Origin: Heterostelium multicystogenum
Lineage: Eukaryota; Evosea; Eumycetozoa; Acytosteliales; Acytosteliaceae
Assembly (NCBI GenBank): GCA_003667245.1
Contig: RCNN01000068.1
Coordinates: forward strand, 62,001 to 126,000
Length of the DNA stretch: 64,000 nt
Direction of reading: 5' to 3'
This document shows positions 10,879 through 21,984 of the stretch, one piece after another. The translations under genes and the position numbers were made by a program. Below the pieces are notes generated by a model. It had not been told where the DNA came from. It worked only from the letters and a program-made list of their open reading frames with translations, and did not search any database. Each line of letters opens with the position of its first letter. The first letter of the stretch is position 1.

Positions 10879-12028
10879 TGTTGTTTACAAATAATATATA
10901 TATATATATATATATAATGTTAAATAATAAAATAATAGTACAACAAAGATTATTTATAAAACAACAATGATCTTTACTTTAAATTAATTGGTGATTTGAT
11001 TATATTCAATATATGGTAATCCATTTTTAGAATATCATATCTTTGAATAAAATTCTTAATAAATTCATTTTGATACGAGTTTCAAAATTTATAAAGAAAT
11101 GCAACGTCAATAAAAAAACACCTAAAAACACTGAAATTGCAATCCCCCAAAACATAACTATAGCAAAAAATAAGCAGAGCTAGGGTCAAATTTAAAACGT
11201 AGTCATTGATTGTCAGTATTACAACACTTAGACAAATAACAGCAGTTGATTACACTTTTGTGGATGTTTGTTGTTTTCGATCACGTATAATATCACTGTC
11301 AGCTAATTATGAAAATTTAGGTAACAAATGAGAGATCACTTCAATTTTGTGGTTAAATACTTAGTTTCATTTCGAAATAGATTTTGATCTTAAAGTATAT
11401 AATGCAATGTGGACTATTACTTTGTAGTATTAACACAATAAGTCTACATTTGAGGTAATTGAAATATTTTAAATTTAAGTACACACACACATAAGATTAG
11501 ATATTTTATTTAGAAATACCAATCATTGTAAATGATATCTAATTATTAGTTAAACCAGTGAACTAGAATAAAAAGAATAAGTAGTTTATTTTATTTCTAG
11601 ATATAAATTTAAAGCTGGTCTCTTTTTGTAAACTAAACTATTTACATGTTAACTTTTCTGAGAGAACCTGAAAAATTTAAAAAGAATAAATAAATTTATA
11701 TTTTGTCCACCCAGTTTGAAAAACCACGCAAAATAATTGTTGCGAAAAAAATTAATCAAAAACACAGGACCAGCACTAAAAAGGATAGGTGTGAAAGTAC
11801 TGCAAATATTCTGGTCTATTATTAAATAAATAATGATTCCAATCTTGGAAAAACCTGGTATATCAAATACTATTATTATGAATAATAATTTGTAAATATC
11901 GAGCTATGAAATTATCGATCAATTTCAATTTACGAAATATCTATCCTCTAAATTTACTATAAATATTGAGGATCCCCAATCATTTTACATATCATATCAT
12001 CAATCAACCAATACCAACAAATAATACA
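10879..12028. other. Intergenic region
   Basis: About 1.15 kb of AT-rich spacer with an (AT)n run near 10893-10917. It must hold the promoters of the kelch-BTB gene (minus) and the saposin-like gene (plus). I see no further gene. Confidence 0.5.
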
Positions 12029-12815
12029 ATGAAGTTATTATTAACTATTTTAGTTATCTTTACCATTTTTACATCTGCAACTCAAGCTACCAATGACGGT
12101 GTCAAGGTAAGAAATGAAATATTGGAGACCAAACAACAACACCAACAATACCAAAATTACATTCCAAAACTAACTGTTGATTTGATATATGTAGTGCGAC
12201 TTGTGCCAAATCTTGGTCAAAAAAGCTGAAGCCATGATTTTGAGAAATGAAACTCAACAACATATTATCAATTCAATGGAGAAGGCTTGCACTCTCTTGC
12301 CACAAAAGTGGTCACGTCCATGTGTTGCTGTTGTCGATTTCTACGGTCCATTGATCATCCAAAAGATCGTCGAGAAGGAGTCCCCAAAGGTTGTTTGCCA
12401 AAAGCTCCACATCTGCAAGGTTAGCCAATGTGAGATTCAAGACTTGGACTTGGAAGAGCAATTCGAAGCTATTGAAGATGAAATTGAAGAAGAGTTTGAT
12501 TTCGATTTTGAAGAGGAATACCTTGCTGAGAACTTGGAAAAGTGGAAGCCACATATTCCAGGAAAGAACATCATCAAGAAGTTCAAGTGCAAGGCCTGCC
12601 ATTTCTTGGTAAAGAAGGCTGAACACCACGTCAAGATCAACAAGAGTGCCCATGAGATCCAAAAGCACTTGGAACACGCTTGCAATGGATTTGGAATTAA
12701 GCCAGCCGTCAAGGTTTGCAAGAAGATCGTCCACAAGGCCACTTCAAAGATCATCAACGAGATGAAGAAGAACACTTCCCCATCCCACGTTTGCAAGGCC
12801 ATCCATATGTGTTAG
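12029..12815 (+). CDS. Secreted protein with two saposin B domains
   Basis: Exon 1 (12029-12106) encodes a clear signal peptide (MKLLLTILVIFTIFTSATQA). An 88-nt intron (12107-12194, GTAAGA...GTAG, phase 0) is followed by exon 2 (12195-12815), for 232 residues in all. Two SapB domains are visible, at about 27-103 (CDLCQILVKKAEAM start, ending KLHIC) and about 155-232 (CKACHFLVKKAEHH start, ending KAIHMC). Each has the six-cysteine pattern expected for three disulfides. They are joined by a strongly acidic linker (EDEIEEEFDFDFEEE). The family includes saposins (lipid presentation) and amoebapores (membrane-permeabilising antimicrobial proteins of phagocytes). Which activity applies cannot be read from the sequence. 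The gene is intact. Confidence 0.88.
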
Positions 12816-12944
12816 CATATTTATTAATTACAACACATTATTTTTTTAAATAAATCGATTAGTCAGGATAGATACTATACCCGTATTTTATCTATCTTGC
12901 TTGTAATTAATAATTATCATATTCAATATCTAAACCTGGAATAT

Positions 12945-13511
12945 TTAGAATTTAAACTTTTTATTTTCTTTCTTACTACTACTATTACTGCTACTACTAC
13001 TATTATTAGTAATACTGCTACTATTATTATTATTGTTATCAAGTTTATCTAATCTGTTGAAATTCTTATCTGATTGTGCTATGCTATCTTGTTGTTTAAG
13101 GAAACTTTCTAATTCATCAGAGTCATCGTATTCTATTTCATTCTTTTTACTGTTGTTGCTCTCTATGGTTGGTTCTTTAGTTTTACTAGTGTTATTACGA
13201 TCATTATTGTTGTTAAAGAATTTTCTTTTCTTTTGATTATCTGCTTCATCTTCTTTGTCTGTCTTTAGTAGAGCTTCAATCAATTTATCTGTTGTCTTTC
13301 CACCATCTTCACCATCTTTGAATACTGACTTGATTGACTCAAGAAGTACTTTATTCTGTTGTTCATTTTCTTTATATTCATTATCATTATCATTAGATGA
13401 ATCAACAGTTTGTTTTATAATAGTTATAGATTTCGTTGTCGTTGTAGTTGTTGTATTATTTGAACTAGGTGTCTTAGGTGCAGGAACTGCAAATGTATCT
13501 TCTTTCTTCAT
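12945..13511 (-). CDS. Low-complexity Asn/Ser/Lys-rich protein, 188 aa
   Basis: A single open frame with ATG at 13511 and stop at 12945. It has Thr and Asn runs, a central helical segment (KVLLESIKSVFKDGED, DKLIEALLKTDKEDE), a basic patch (NQKKRKFF) that could act as a nuclear localisation signal, an acidic patch (EYDDSDELESFLKQQ) and a Lys-rich tail. I do not recognise a domain family. Conservation of the two helical/charged segments would decide whether this is a nuclear protein. The ORF is convergent with the saposin gene, 130 bp away. Confidence 0.6.
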   Translation of the reverse strand: MKKEDTFAVPAPKTPSSNNTTTTTTTKSITIIKQTVDSSNDNDNEYKENEQQNKVLLESIKSVFKDGEDGGKTTDKLIEALLKTDKEDEADNQKKRKFFNNNNDRNNTSKTKEPTIESNNSKKNEIEYDDSDELESFLKQQDSIAQSDKNFNRLDKLDNNNNNSSSITNNSSSSSNSSSKKENKKFKF

Positions 13512-13722
13512 CTGTACTTATAACTCTTAACAATTAAAACAAAATACTATTGTGATGGTAATTAACTATTTGAATAATTAGTTTATTGCCTTTTTGAAAG
13601 ATTTGGTATGAATTCACAAAAAAAAACATTAATTCCTGCAACTCTACTGAATTGCAAAATTCCCAACATTTTTGAAAAAACAATTTTGTTGTTATTTCCT
13701 TTTAATTTGTTGTGGTCCAGAT

Positions 13723-13803
13723 TATTGATGTACAATTGTACCTGTCATATGGATCATCCAAATAGAATGGTACCTATTGATCATTCTCAAACTGGGAGTA
13801 TGA
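13723..13803 (-). pseudogene. Orphan relic of a BBP C-terminus
   Basis: On the minus strand about 80 nt match the last propeller strand of BBP genes (normally SIENDQSEPIYLDDP... and WCASIVY). GGATCATCCAAATAGAATGG and TTGATCATTCTCAA are preserved, with substitutions elsewhere. It lies just beyond the 3' end of the ankyrin gene. No other BBP sequence is close by. Confidence 0.55.
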
Positions 13804-13809
13804 AATTTA

Positions 13810-15118
13810 TTATTGGGAGGTTATATTCTCTTTTAGCCATTGAATCATCTCTTCGTTGTTCTGTGAAATAGCATACTCCATGGCTGCTTCAGTGCATCCC
13901 TCGGTGCGGTTAATATGCAGCCACTTGACAATATCGATGTGACCTCTCTTAACTGCATTGTCAATTGCTTCTGTTGTGCATCCATCGGTACTATTGGCAT
14001 GTAACCACTCTAAAATTGAAAGATGACCACTCTCGGCTGCCACATCCATTGCTTCTTGAGTACTATCGGCTGGACGATTGACATGTAACCATTGTAGTAC
14101 CTCCAAGTGTCCATATTTTGCTGCTCCATACATTTCATGATTACGGAACTCTTCATTGGCAAATGTCTCTCCCTGAGAATGGAGATACTGGATTATTTCG
14201 AGATTACCTACCTCGATAGCAGTGGTCATGGTATAAAAGGTTGAATCCATGTTGGCTCCACGATTTTCAATGATCCATTTTTATCATTTCAAGATTATTT
14301 CTCTCAATAGCATGGTTGAGGGCATTAGTATTGAATGCACAACCAGCATAATAGTGGTCATCTTCAACATATCTCTTGTGGATCCACTTTAAAAGTTCGA
14401 ATTGACAATCTTGGTTGATTGAAACATATACATTGTTTGGAGGTTTATTACCTTTAATTTTCTCGTAAAGGTAGTTCACTTTTTCCAAAGAACCACTTTG
14501 AAATGCTCTACCCACAACGTAACTATCCATGAAAAACAAAGGGAATGCACCTGAAGTGAGTTGATGATTTGATACCATGTCAATGATATCGTATCTGTCG
14601 CAAGTAAGAGCTGTGCCAATGACAACAAGGATTTGATCTTTTTTCCAACTCGAGATTATTATCCTTCAATAGTTCGAAAATGTACTTTATTATTTGTATT
14701 CCATCAACTTTTGATGAGTTTGATTGCTTCGATTCTATTGCATTTACCAATGCATTTGTGAAATTAAATTAATATCTGACACACTAATACACTCCTTTAG
14801 TGATGAACAAACAAATTTAATTAAGTCTAGTCTTCCAAACTTGGATGCTATTTCCAATAAGTCTCCAACCAAATCACATTGATTTAAAATACTCTTTGTT
14901 ACATCGAAAATAAATTTAAAAATATCTAAACTGTGAATTGAGTCTCTACTTTCTTCTTGTTCTTCTGTTGTATCACTTTTTTGTTCTAATATAATAGTTA
15001 AATATTCACTATGGATATATGAATTATCTTCTGTTAGATCTGGTTTATTGCTGTAGTACTCTCTTAATTGTGTATATTCTCTTTCTTTGGCTAAATCTAC
15101 TAGTTGTTGACAGATCAT
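13810..15118 (-). pseudogene. Ankyrin-repeat protein, three frameshifts
   Basis: Starts at ATG 15118 (MICQQLVDLAKEREYTQLREYY) and ends at 13810 (MIQWLKENITSQ). The C-terminal third has well-formed dictyostelid ankyrin units, such as GHLEVLQWLHVNRPADSTQEAMDVA repeated with variations at about 33-residue spacing (each quoted unit continues GHLSILEWLHAN, GHIDIVKWLHIN). The frame breaks near 14755, in an A-run near 14640, and in an A-run near 14280; the last two are single extra A. Correcting these gives one continuous protein of about 430 residues. All lesions are indels, so sequencing error or recent inactivation are both possible. Confidence 0.75.
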
Positions 15119-15320
15119 TATGTTTTGATTTGGAATTTTGGTTTTTTTTCGATACCATCAGTTCTTTTATACTCGTTTTTTATTTATTTGGACAAAGCAA
15201 AAAACAAACGACATGGTTTTATTTGTAAATTACATGGAAATATTTTAGAATGAACCAATATTTTATCTTAAAAACAGAAATAACTCTGAAATCTAAATTT
15301 TCTTTAGAAAATTAAGATGC

Positions 15321-15504
15321 AAACCTACTTAAAAAGTAGAAAGAAATGTTAGATCTTTAAGGGGATGATTAATGTTTTAATCAAATTTTTTTAATATGAT
15401 ATACAAAATTTTAGCACTAGTAAAAGTATTAAGTAGGTTTTTCATCCTGAAAGATTCGGTCCATCAATCAAAGGTAACAGGAGTGGGCTGAATCTTTCAG
15501 GATG
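15321..15504 (+). ncRNA. Candidate structured RNA with a 22-bp hairpin
   Basis: Inside an 800-bp gene-free stretch there are three helices in order. A perfect 12-bp inverted repeat AAACCTACTTAA (15321-15332) / TTAAGTAGGTTT (15429-15440) encloses a 7-bp hairpin TGATTAA/TTAATCA (15366-15383). Immediately after comes a hairpin of 22 pairs, 15443-15464 with 15483-15504: 15 perfect outer pairs (CATCCTGAAAGATTC), then seven more of which three are G-U, with an 18-nt loop. The G-U pairs are only allowed in plus-strand RNA, which hints at transcription from that strand. I found no class I RNA motif and no promoter. The rest of 15119-15910 shows nothing I can name. Confidence 0.4.
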
Positions 15505-15910
15505 CGGTTGTTTCAAAAATATATATAATTTAGCTGGTGGCAGATCGGTATTTTTTATTTATCAAATATACATTATCTTTTATTTTATAATTAAAGTATA
15601 TACAAATACTATCAGGCACATATAGCAAGGAATTTAAGCAGTACCAATTAGGAGTAGTAAAGTATAACACTGATTATAATTTGGAAAATTAGTCATAGCA
15701 ATATCAATGACACCATAATTAACTGCATCAAGGTTGTTGTGGTTGATATATTGAGTGACCAACATGTGAATAAGCGAAGGAACTATTAGGTTGAACTACC
15801 TGTGGCGCAGAATCCCAATTCAAAGAACGGCTTGTATTTCAAATTTGCCTTGGTAAGATGGACGAAGACAATATTTCCTCTGATTTGGTTGAGAATTGAA
15901 CAGACTATCA

Positions 15911-16366
15911 TCATTGGTGTTGGTTTGTTGGAGTTGCTCGATTTCTAAGAGGTGGAGTTCTTAAAAGGTTTAAGCTGAAGACAGATTTCGGAGGAATAGG
16001 TTTCATTGGAAGTTGAGAAGATGGTCCAAGTGGAACAGTTGTTGGATGTCGCAGTTGAGGCTCTTCTTCACTATCTTCACTTTCACTATCTTCATCCAAT
16101 TCAGCCTCTTCAAAGAAAAAAAATGAGTAAAATGTCAATATTTGGAATCAAAATGAATTAATGTTTGCTGATAACTTACGAAGAGGGTCAAAACCTTCTT
16201 CCATGACAACTTCTTTATCTTCTCTATCTTCTTCATCTTCTTCTTCATCTTCATCTTCATATTCTTCCTCTTCTTCTATCTCACTATCATCTTCATAATC
16301 ATAACAACCAACTTCTTCAACATCATTCCCACTATATCCTATCCTATCAATATCAATAGGATCCAT
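15911..16366 (-). CDS. Acidic protein of unknown function, 127 aa, one intron
   Basis: Exon 1 is 16366-16180 and exon 2 is 16107-15911. The intron (16108-16179, 72 nt) has a good donor GTAAGT and a T-rich tract before AAG, and phase 1 joins EEGFDPL to QAELDEDSES. The first half is almost all Glu/Asp (YEDEDEEEDEEDRED) and the tail is Pro-rich (MKPIPPKSVFSLNLLRTPP). It may be the C-terminal half of a longer protein: the ORF upstream on the same strand (to 16382) is in the same frame and separated only by one TAA and 12 nt. I do not recognise the family. Confidence 0.55.
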
Positions 16367-16381
16367 TGTTTGACTTTGACT

Positions 16382-16912
16382 TTACCTCATCTCTTTCCTA
16401 TTCGCTAAGCTGATAAGATTCTTACAACCATTGCAGGTATCAGTACAACTGTAATGTTTTAATCTCTCATGTTCTACCAAGTTAGAGTTCCTTACTACCA
16501 AACTGCAACCATCGTGTCTGCATCTTTTATGTTTAGCTGATGGTTTCCGGTGTTTATAATCTTTGTCTTGATAGATACATTTAATCCTTCGCAGTGCAAA
16601 AGTGATATAAATACCTTTCATGGTTAGTCCTATAAGGTCCAATATAATCTTTCTTTTCCAAAAGCATCGCATACAGCAATGTCGACAAGGATAATCTTTT
16701 TTACTTTCATCTTCTCTATCTCTTGCTTCCTTATTTAACTTTCCATCTTGGTGATGATTATGATGATTATGGTGATGTCTATGTTTATGTTCATGATGAT
16801 TACTACTACTTTTACTTGCACTAGCACTACTATTACTACTACTATTACTTAGTCGTGAATGTTTACTCTTTGGTGATTTTGTTTGTTCATTTTGTTTTCT
16901 TTTATTGGTCAT
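16382..16912 (-). CDS. Ser/His-rich protein with a zinc-finger-like motif, 176 aa
   Basis: ATG at 16912, TAA at 16382-16384. The N-terminus is basic with Ser runs and a His-rich stretch (HHEHKHRHHHNHHNHHQ). A Cys/His cluster (YPCRHCCMRCFWKR) follows, then a C2H2-like pattern CRHDGC...HERLKH (C-x4-C-x12-H-x4-H) followed by CTDTCNGC. This suggests a zinc-binding protein, perhaps nucleic-acid binding. The middle stretch rich in Ile/Leu might hide an intron. It runs in frame into the acidic ORF downstream after one stop codon, so the two may be one gene. Confidence 0.5.
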   Translation of the reverse strand: MTNKRKQNEQTKSPKSKHSRLSNSSSNSSASASKSSSNHHEHKHRHHHNHHNHHQDGKLNKEARDREDESKKDYPCRHCCMRCFWKRKIILDLIGLTMKGIYITFALRRIKCIYQDKDYKHRKPSAKHKRCRHDGCSLVVRNSNLVEHERLKHYSCTDTCNGCKNLISLANRKEMR

Positions 16913-17804
16913 AATTATAAATTGTTGTTGTTAGAATTACAAAGTTCTCTATACATTTGAATGGTCTGAACTGTTTTATTTACATTTTATTTATTTCAAA
17001 TTAAAAATCTTATTCATATTAAATTTACAAATACACATACTTTGAAGAAATTGGTGTCAAATTTAGGACCAATTTACCAAATTGGGCAATTTGTCATTTT
17101 GGAAATTTGGCACATTGAAAACAAGAATCTGGCAAAATCCACTCTGTGTCGAAAACATTAATCACATCAAACAAAATGATACCACCTCAACCTCAATCAG
17201 ACTTAGCTGCCAGGTACATCAAGAAGTCGAAGTCATATCTACACTGGTCAAGTAGTAGTTGTACAATTATCGCCATCGAAAGAAGTGAATGCGGTGTTAC
17301 CATATAAATATTGAGTACTCTATGGAAATTCCATTTGAATTTTTAATTACCAAATTTTAAGTTTAAAAAAATAAGAATAAGAAAGAGGTTAAAAATAATA
17401 GGAATTAGAATAGAAAATAATATACTGAACCCAAATTTGTCAAATTAAATTTAAATTTTCATTTTTTAAATCATATGTGTATTGTGGATGAAAAAAAAAA
17501 ATCTAAGTTAAGCATTTATTTTAGATACCTAAACTGTAGTTTATTACATTCCCGCTTATCATGAGCAAATTTAATTTTGGAAAATCAAATTTTTAAGTTT
17601 GTTAAATCACCACACAAAGTCACAAACAAAAAATGATCATCACCAACATCTCTTATCACAATCAGATATACATATATTTTATAATTTTATCTATCTCTTA
17701 ACACTTATCAAAGTATTTTTATTCACTAATTTTGAGGGTATTTGAACAATTGATTACCACATTATATTCTATTTTATATTTAATTAATTATTAATTACAA
17801 AGAG
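16913..17804. other. Intergenic region before BBP gene 3
   Basis: About 890 bp of spacer. Bases 17635-17670 carry the GATCATCACCAAC...CTTATCACAATCAGAT element shared by MKCTLHNK-type BBP genes. Elsewhere I see A/T tracts, imperfect reiterations of CAAATTTGG-like words near 17050-17110, and no convincing gene. Confidence 0.5.
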
Positions 17805-19517
17805 ATGAAGTGTACTCTACATAATAAAGCATATGAATCGATATGTGACAAATGTAATGTATTGATGTGTACAAAATGTATCATCATTCATATCAAGGAA
17901 AATGATTCTTGTAATCAATACATTAATCATATCGATGATATGATCAGACTACATTTGAATAATGCACTCTTGGAGTCAGATAACACTGATCAAAATCAAA
18001 CAGAGACCAAAGAAAAAAGCACTTGATATAAAAGATACTCTCAGATCATTGTGGAGTTCATTAAAGTCATCGGTATCAGAAATCAAAGAGATCACAACAA
18101 ACAGAGAATGAGATATCAACAAAACACTTTGAACAATATCATCAATATCTCATCATTGAAGAACAAAGATTAAAGAATACAATGAAAGAGAACAAACAAT
18201 CATTGACTGATCGAATCGAAAACAACATCAATCAATTTGAAAATCTCATCAATATCATCAATATCAATAATCATTTGAATCATAACAATAATAATGATAA
18301 TACAACAGATGATAATCAAGATGGCAACACAACAAACAATGATAGCACTTCACAATACATGACAACAAATTGATATCATCAATGGAATCATGTTCATCTC
18401 TGTCATCATTCATCTTGAACAACAAACAAAACAATATTCAATGATCGATACAATCAAACGATATGATATCAATCAACTGATCAATCAATTCGACAATGAT
18501 CATCAATCAATGATTCTATATCTATTGAATCAATACAATCAATCATTCAATGACAAATCAATCGATGATATCAAACCAACAAATTCATATTCATTGACAA
18601 CCAAAGCAATCGATTCTGAATCAATGAAAATCAATCATCAAACAATCAATACAATTATCAATCAAATCAGAGACAACAAACAATGAAGATCATGATGATC
18701 ATTCAAACAAATCAACATATATCTTCACAACTCACACAAAGAAAGGAGCAACACTCATCAATGTTTCAAACAACAATTCAATCGAACAATTACAATTAGA
18801 TTATCATTTCTATGATACATTCTCATCAACTATCAGAGTTGATGAATATATCTATGTATTTGGTGGTGAGAATAATCGAAACAAATGGATTCGATTCTCA
18901 ATCAAATCTCAATCAATTGAACACATTGGTTACATGGATGGAATTGATCCTGACTTTTCCATATCAGTTTGTTATGATGGTCAAGATCATATCTATTTGG
19001 TTAATGGTGAAGAAAAAACACATCGATTGATCGATTCAACACCAGAACAATGACATTTGAAAGATATCATCAATTACCAAAACATTATGGTGGTGAACAA
19101 GTATCAACAATGATCTTGAATGGAATATTATATTCATTGCCACGTGATAAGAATATTCTATTTAGATTTGACTTGACAAACAAAACCATTTCAGAACATC
19201 AAATAGATTGCATACCATTCTCAGCATGTCATGACAACAATGGTCATTTCTTCATTCATTCAAAATTAGACAAATGTTTCATCAAATACAATGTCTTGAC
19301 CAAAGAAACAACCAAACTCAATCAAATACCTGCCAAAGATGGATATGTATTTCCAATTTACGATTGTGTATCAGCAACAGAGAGTTATATTTATTCATTT
19401 GGTGGTATCGACGATGGTAACTTCAAATATTCCATTGAGAATGATCAATCAGAACCAATCTATTTGGATGATCAATATAACAGATTTTGGTGTTCATCAA
19501 TTGTTTATTCAAAATAG
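17805..19517 (+). pseudogene. BBP gene 3, many small indels
   Basis: The protein is recognisable from MKCTLHNKAYESICDKC to WCSSIVYSK, but the frame changes repeatedly: after 18010 (GAAAAAAGCAC), 18100-18125, 18365, 18425-18460, 18575, 18640 and 19015-19030. Several changes are single extra A or C. The propeller from 19050 to 19517 is open. Variable-loop residues include THTKKGA, HYGGEQV, LPRDKNI and HSKLDK. The last 470 bp and the 3' flank match BBP gene 7, marking the left edge of the large duplication. With this many lesions it is probably a true pseudogene. Confidence 0.7.
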
Positions 19518-19535
19518 ATTAAAATCAAAATAACC

Positions 19536-21356
19536 TCAAATAAGTATCAATAAATATTCGAATTCTGATGAGTTATGGGTGTGGGATCCTTCAGTGGACT
19601 TTGCATGCCTGATTGTGCGACCAGTGATCAAGCGATGAATGACCCAACGTTCGAAGCGTAATCCTCGCTCTTTGGTCGAAAGAACACTTGACAACGGTGG
19701 CAATGGAGAGGCAGTTCCAGAAAAGTGAAATTGAAACAAGGCCAAGAATGCTCCATAGCATGTTGAATGATAGGTTCCATCCTTTGGCTGGTAGTAAATC
19801 AGTCCATGATCGACGAAGGAACCAGGTGATTCTGGTTGTTGGTCATCCTTTGAGAAGAACCGATTGAGGAAGTGGAGATATACCTCAGCCCTGGCTGCAT
19901 TGCTTTGGATCTTTTCCCAGTATGAGAGAGTCTCAGGATAGAAGGTCTTGTTCTTCCTTGAGATGGCAAAGTCCATGGGATTGTCTGAAGATGTTGGGAG
20001 TTGTGACCATTGTTGGAGACAAAGGATCTCTCTTGGTGTTCCACCAGTGATGCGATGGAGCTCTCGCTGTTGCTCCTCGGTCTCTTGCCACTTGGAAGGA
20101 AGTGCAATTGGACCCCCTCTCTTGATTGCTAGGACGAATGAATCAAACGAGAATGGAGTGACATAGTGAAGCCAACGATCGAGGGCAGGTTGAAGGTTGT
20201 GTTCGAATTGAGAGTGAGCAGATCCAGAGATGAGAAGGATGGTTCTCTGACCTTGGAGTTCAGATGTGCCAGTGATGAAAGGTCTGAAGAATGGTCGCTG
20301 ATATGAGTATCGAACGGCTCCACCTGGTGTGTCAATTTGATTCTTCCAGAGCTCGTTGTGTTCATCTACTGCATAGACGACGGGTGACTTTGTGAATACT
20401 CGGAGTTGTTGATAGAGCTCATCACACACTTGAACTGCGAGTGGTTGATTCTTGATTCCAGTTCCGAGGTTGGCGAGATCAAGGAGGGTGGTTGCAGACG
20501 TGAATGTGGAGGAAGTGATTCTGATTTTTGAGGCACGGATCGCATTGAAGGAGATGAATCTATCCAAGAAGTATTGGGCTGCTTCCTCATCTGTCTTCTT
20601 CTTTGCCCATTCAAGTGTTCTTCCCTGTTAACATGTTGGTGAGTTCTCTGATATATGAGCATTATGGTAGGAAGTACTTACAATGTAGACAACAATGCAA
20701 TCGTTCACGTATGAAATGGAAGTGAGGAGATAGGATTCAAATGTCTTTCCACATCCATTTGGGCCTGACAAGATGATGCCGTTGTTCGAGTCTCCCTCTA
20801 CGTCCTTCTCTGACAACTTGATGCTGTTCCAGAACTTCATGACGAGGTCGTATCTCTGTTGTGTGAGAAGAAAGGAATCGAGTTGGCCAAGGTCTGGCCT
20901 CATCTCTTTGGGGAGGTATACCTTGGGGAATGTAGGCAACTGGATAGTCTTGCCGATCATTGACTTGAGAGAGTCAAGAGATCGCAAATGATCCCATTTG
21001 GGGTCATATCGGTCAGGAAGTGACGAGTCCTGTTGCTGCTCGGGCGCTATACACAAAGTCAGAACAATGAGCTTGGATGAATGATCATCATTGTACTACA
21101 TACGTATTGGTGTTGGTTGAATCTTCTCCTCGATAGGGATCTTAAGCTGCTGAAGGATCTTCAAGAGTTTGTTGAGGTTAGATGGAGTGAAGTTGTTGTT
21201 GTCGTCATTGAATGATGCAAAGTGACGCACTGCAGGAGCTTGGTGATGTAGATTCTGCTGAAGTAAAGTAATATCAGTGTCCGAATACAAAGATGGTATG
21301 ACTCTCTTGGAGAGAGAGAGGATGGCACGTCTTGATGATGATATCCTTGACAACAT
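19536..21356 (-). CDS. Crinkler/RHS-like P-loop NTPase, copy A, C-terminus truncated
   Basis: Three exons: 21356-21104, 21046-20682, 20624-19536. Introns are 57 nt each with GTATGT...TATAG and GTAAGT...AACAG. The 568-residue frame is intact. The N-terminus is Arg/Ser-rich and resembles a mitochondrial presequence (MLSRISSSRRAILSL). Walker A (GPNGCGKT, 179-186) and a Walker B of type VVYAVDEHNEL (about 290-298) are clear. The DEHNEL-type Walker B and the layout fit the Crinkler/RHS (CR) NTPase families, which usually carry a C-terminal restriction-like nuclease. Here that region is replaced by a few residues read from the 3' flank of BBP gene 3, owing to a deletion. Family assignment is from motif memory. 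Confidence 0.65.
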
Positions 21357-21960
21357 ATCTGTAAAGATGTACATGAAACTGAGAGCTAATGGTGATGATA
21401 AGAAAAAACAAATCTTATTAACGAATATCGTGCCAATCCTGTCAAATTACAAGATGGAGCGAATGGACAACTTGTAAGATTGAGATTCATCTCAAAGAAG
21501 AATCCTGTGTTTAAAGTTAACCATCGCTCTCTTCTCTCATTAGACAGAAGGATAATAGAAATTGAAGTTGTGACTGGAAGTGATGAGGATGCTTCACATG
21601 TCAACAAGAAAGATAGGTCAGCATCTACAGTTTGATTCCAAATGCCCATCCATTGGAGAGGCAGCACGCTATCAACTTGAACAGCAATATAGACATCTGG
21701 TCCTTGGACAGAAGTTTGAATCCATACATTTTCTTTAATATCTTCTTGATCCTCTTGTCAAAACCAAGTCGATCCAACTAATAGTCAAGTGCATCTGGTT
21801 CTATCTGAATCCAATCCATTGAGAATGAGCGATATTTCCTTGTGATTCAAAGCATAGAGGCGCCTGATGCTAGTTGAGTATCAACTCACAGAGATTGGGC
21901 AACGACTGTGATGATCGATAGCTGTTGGGATGAAGGTTAGTGATTGATCTGGAATGGAAT
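21277..21960 (+). pseudogene. Possible antisense ORF remnant upstream of the NTPase, copy A
   Basis: The plus strand reads like a protein (MTLLERERMARLDDDILDN, then LRANGDDKKKQ, and later CPSIGEAARYQLEQQY) and overlaps NTPase exon 1 by about 80 nt. Relative to copy B (36431-36900) this copy has small deletions that break the frame. I do not recognise it, and the minus strand here is also fairly open, so which strand codes is undecided. Confidence 0.3.
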
Positions 21961-21984
21961 GATGTTGCATTTACGTTTTAGATT

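Noticed and set aside
12312..12802. Minus-strand ORFs opposite the saposin gene
   Set aside because: They are shadows of exon 2. The plus strand has the signal peptide, the paired SapB cysteine patterns and good splice sites.
19536..21356. Classical NLR or STAND immune receptor for the NTPase
   Set aside because: No NB-ARC/NACHT-specific motifs or repeat sensor are visible; the DEHNEL Walker B and nuclease-like tail in copy B fit Crinkler/RHS proteins better.
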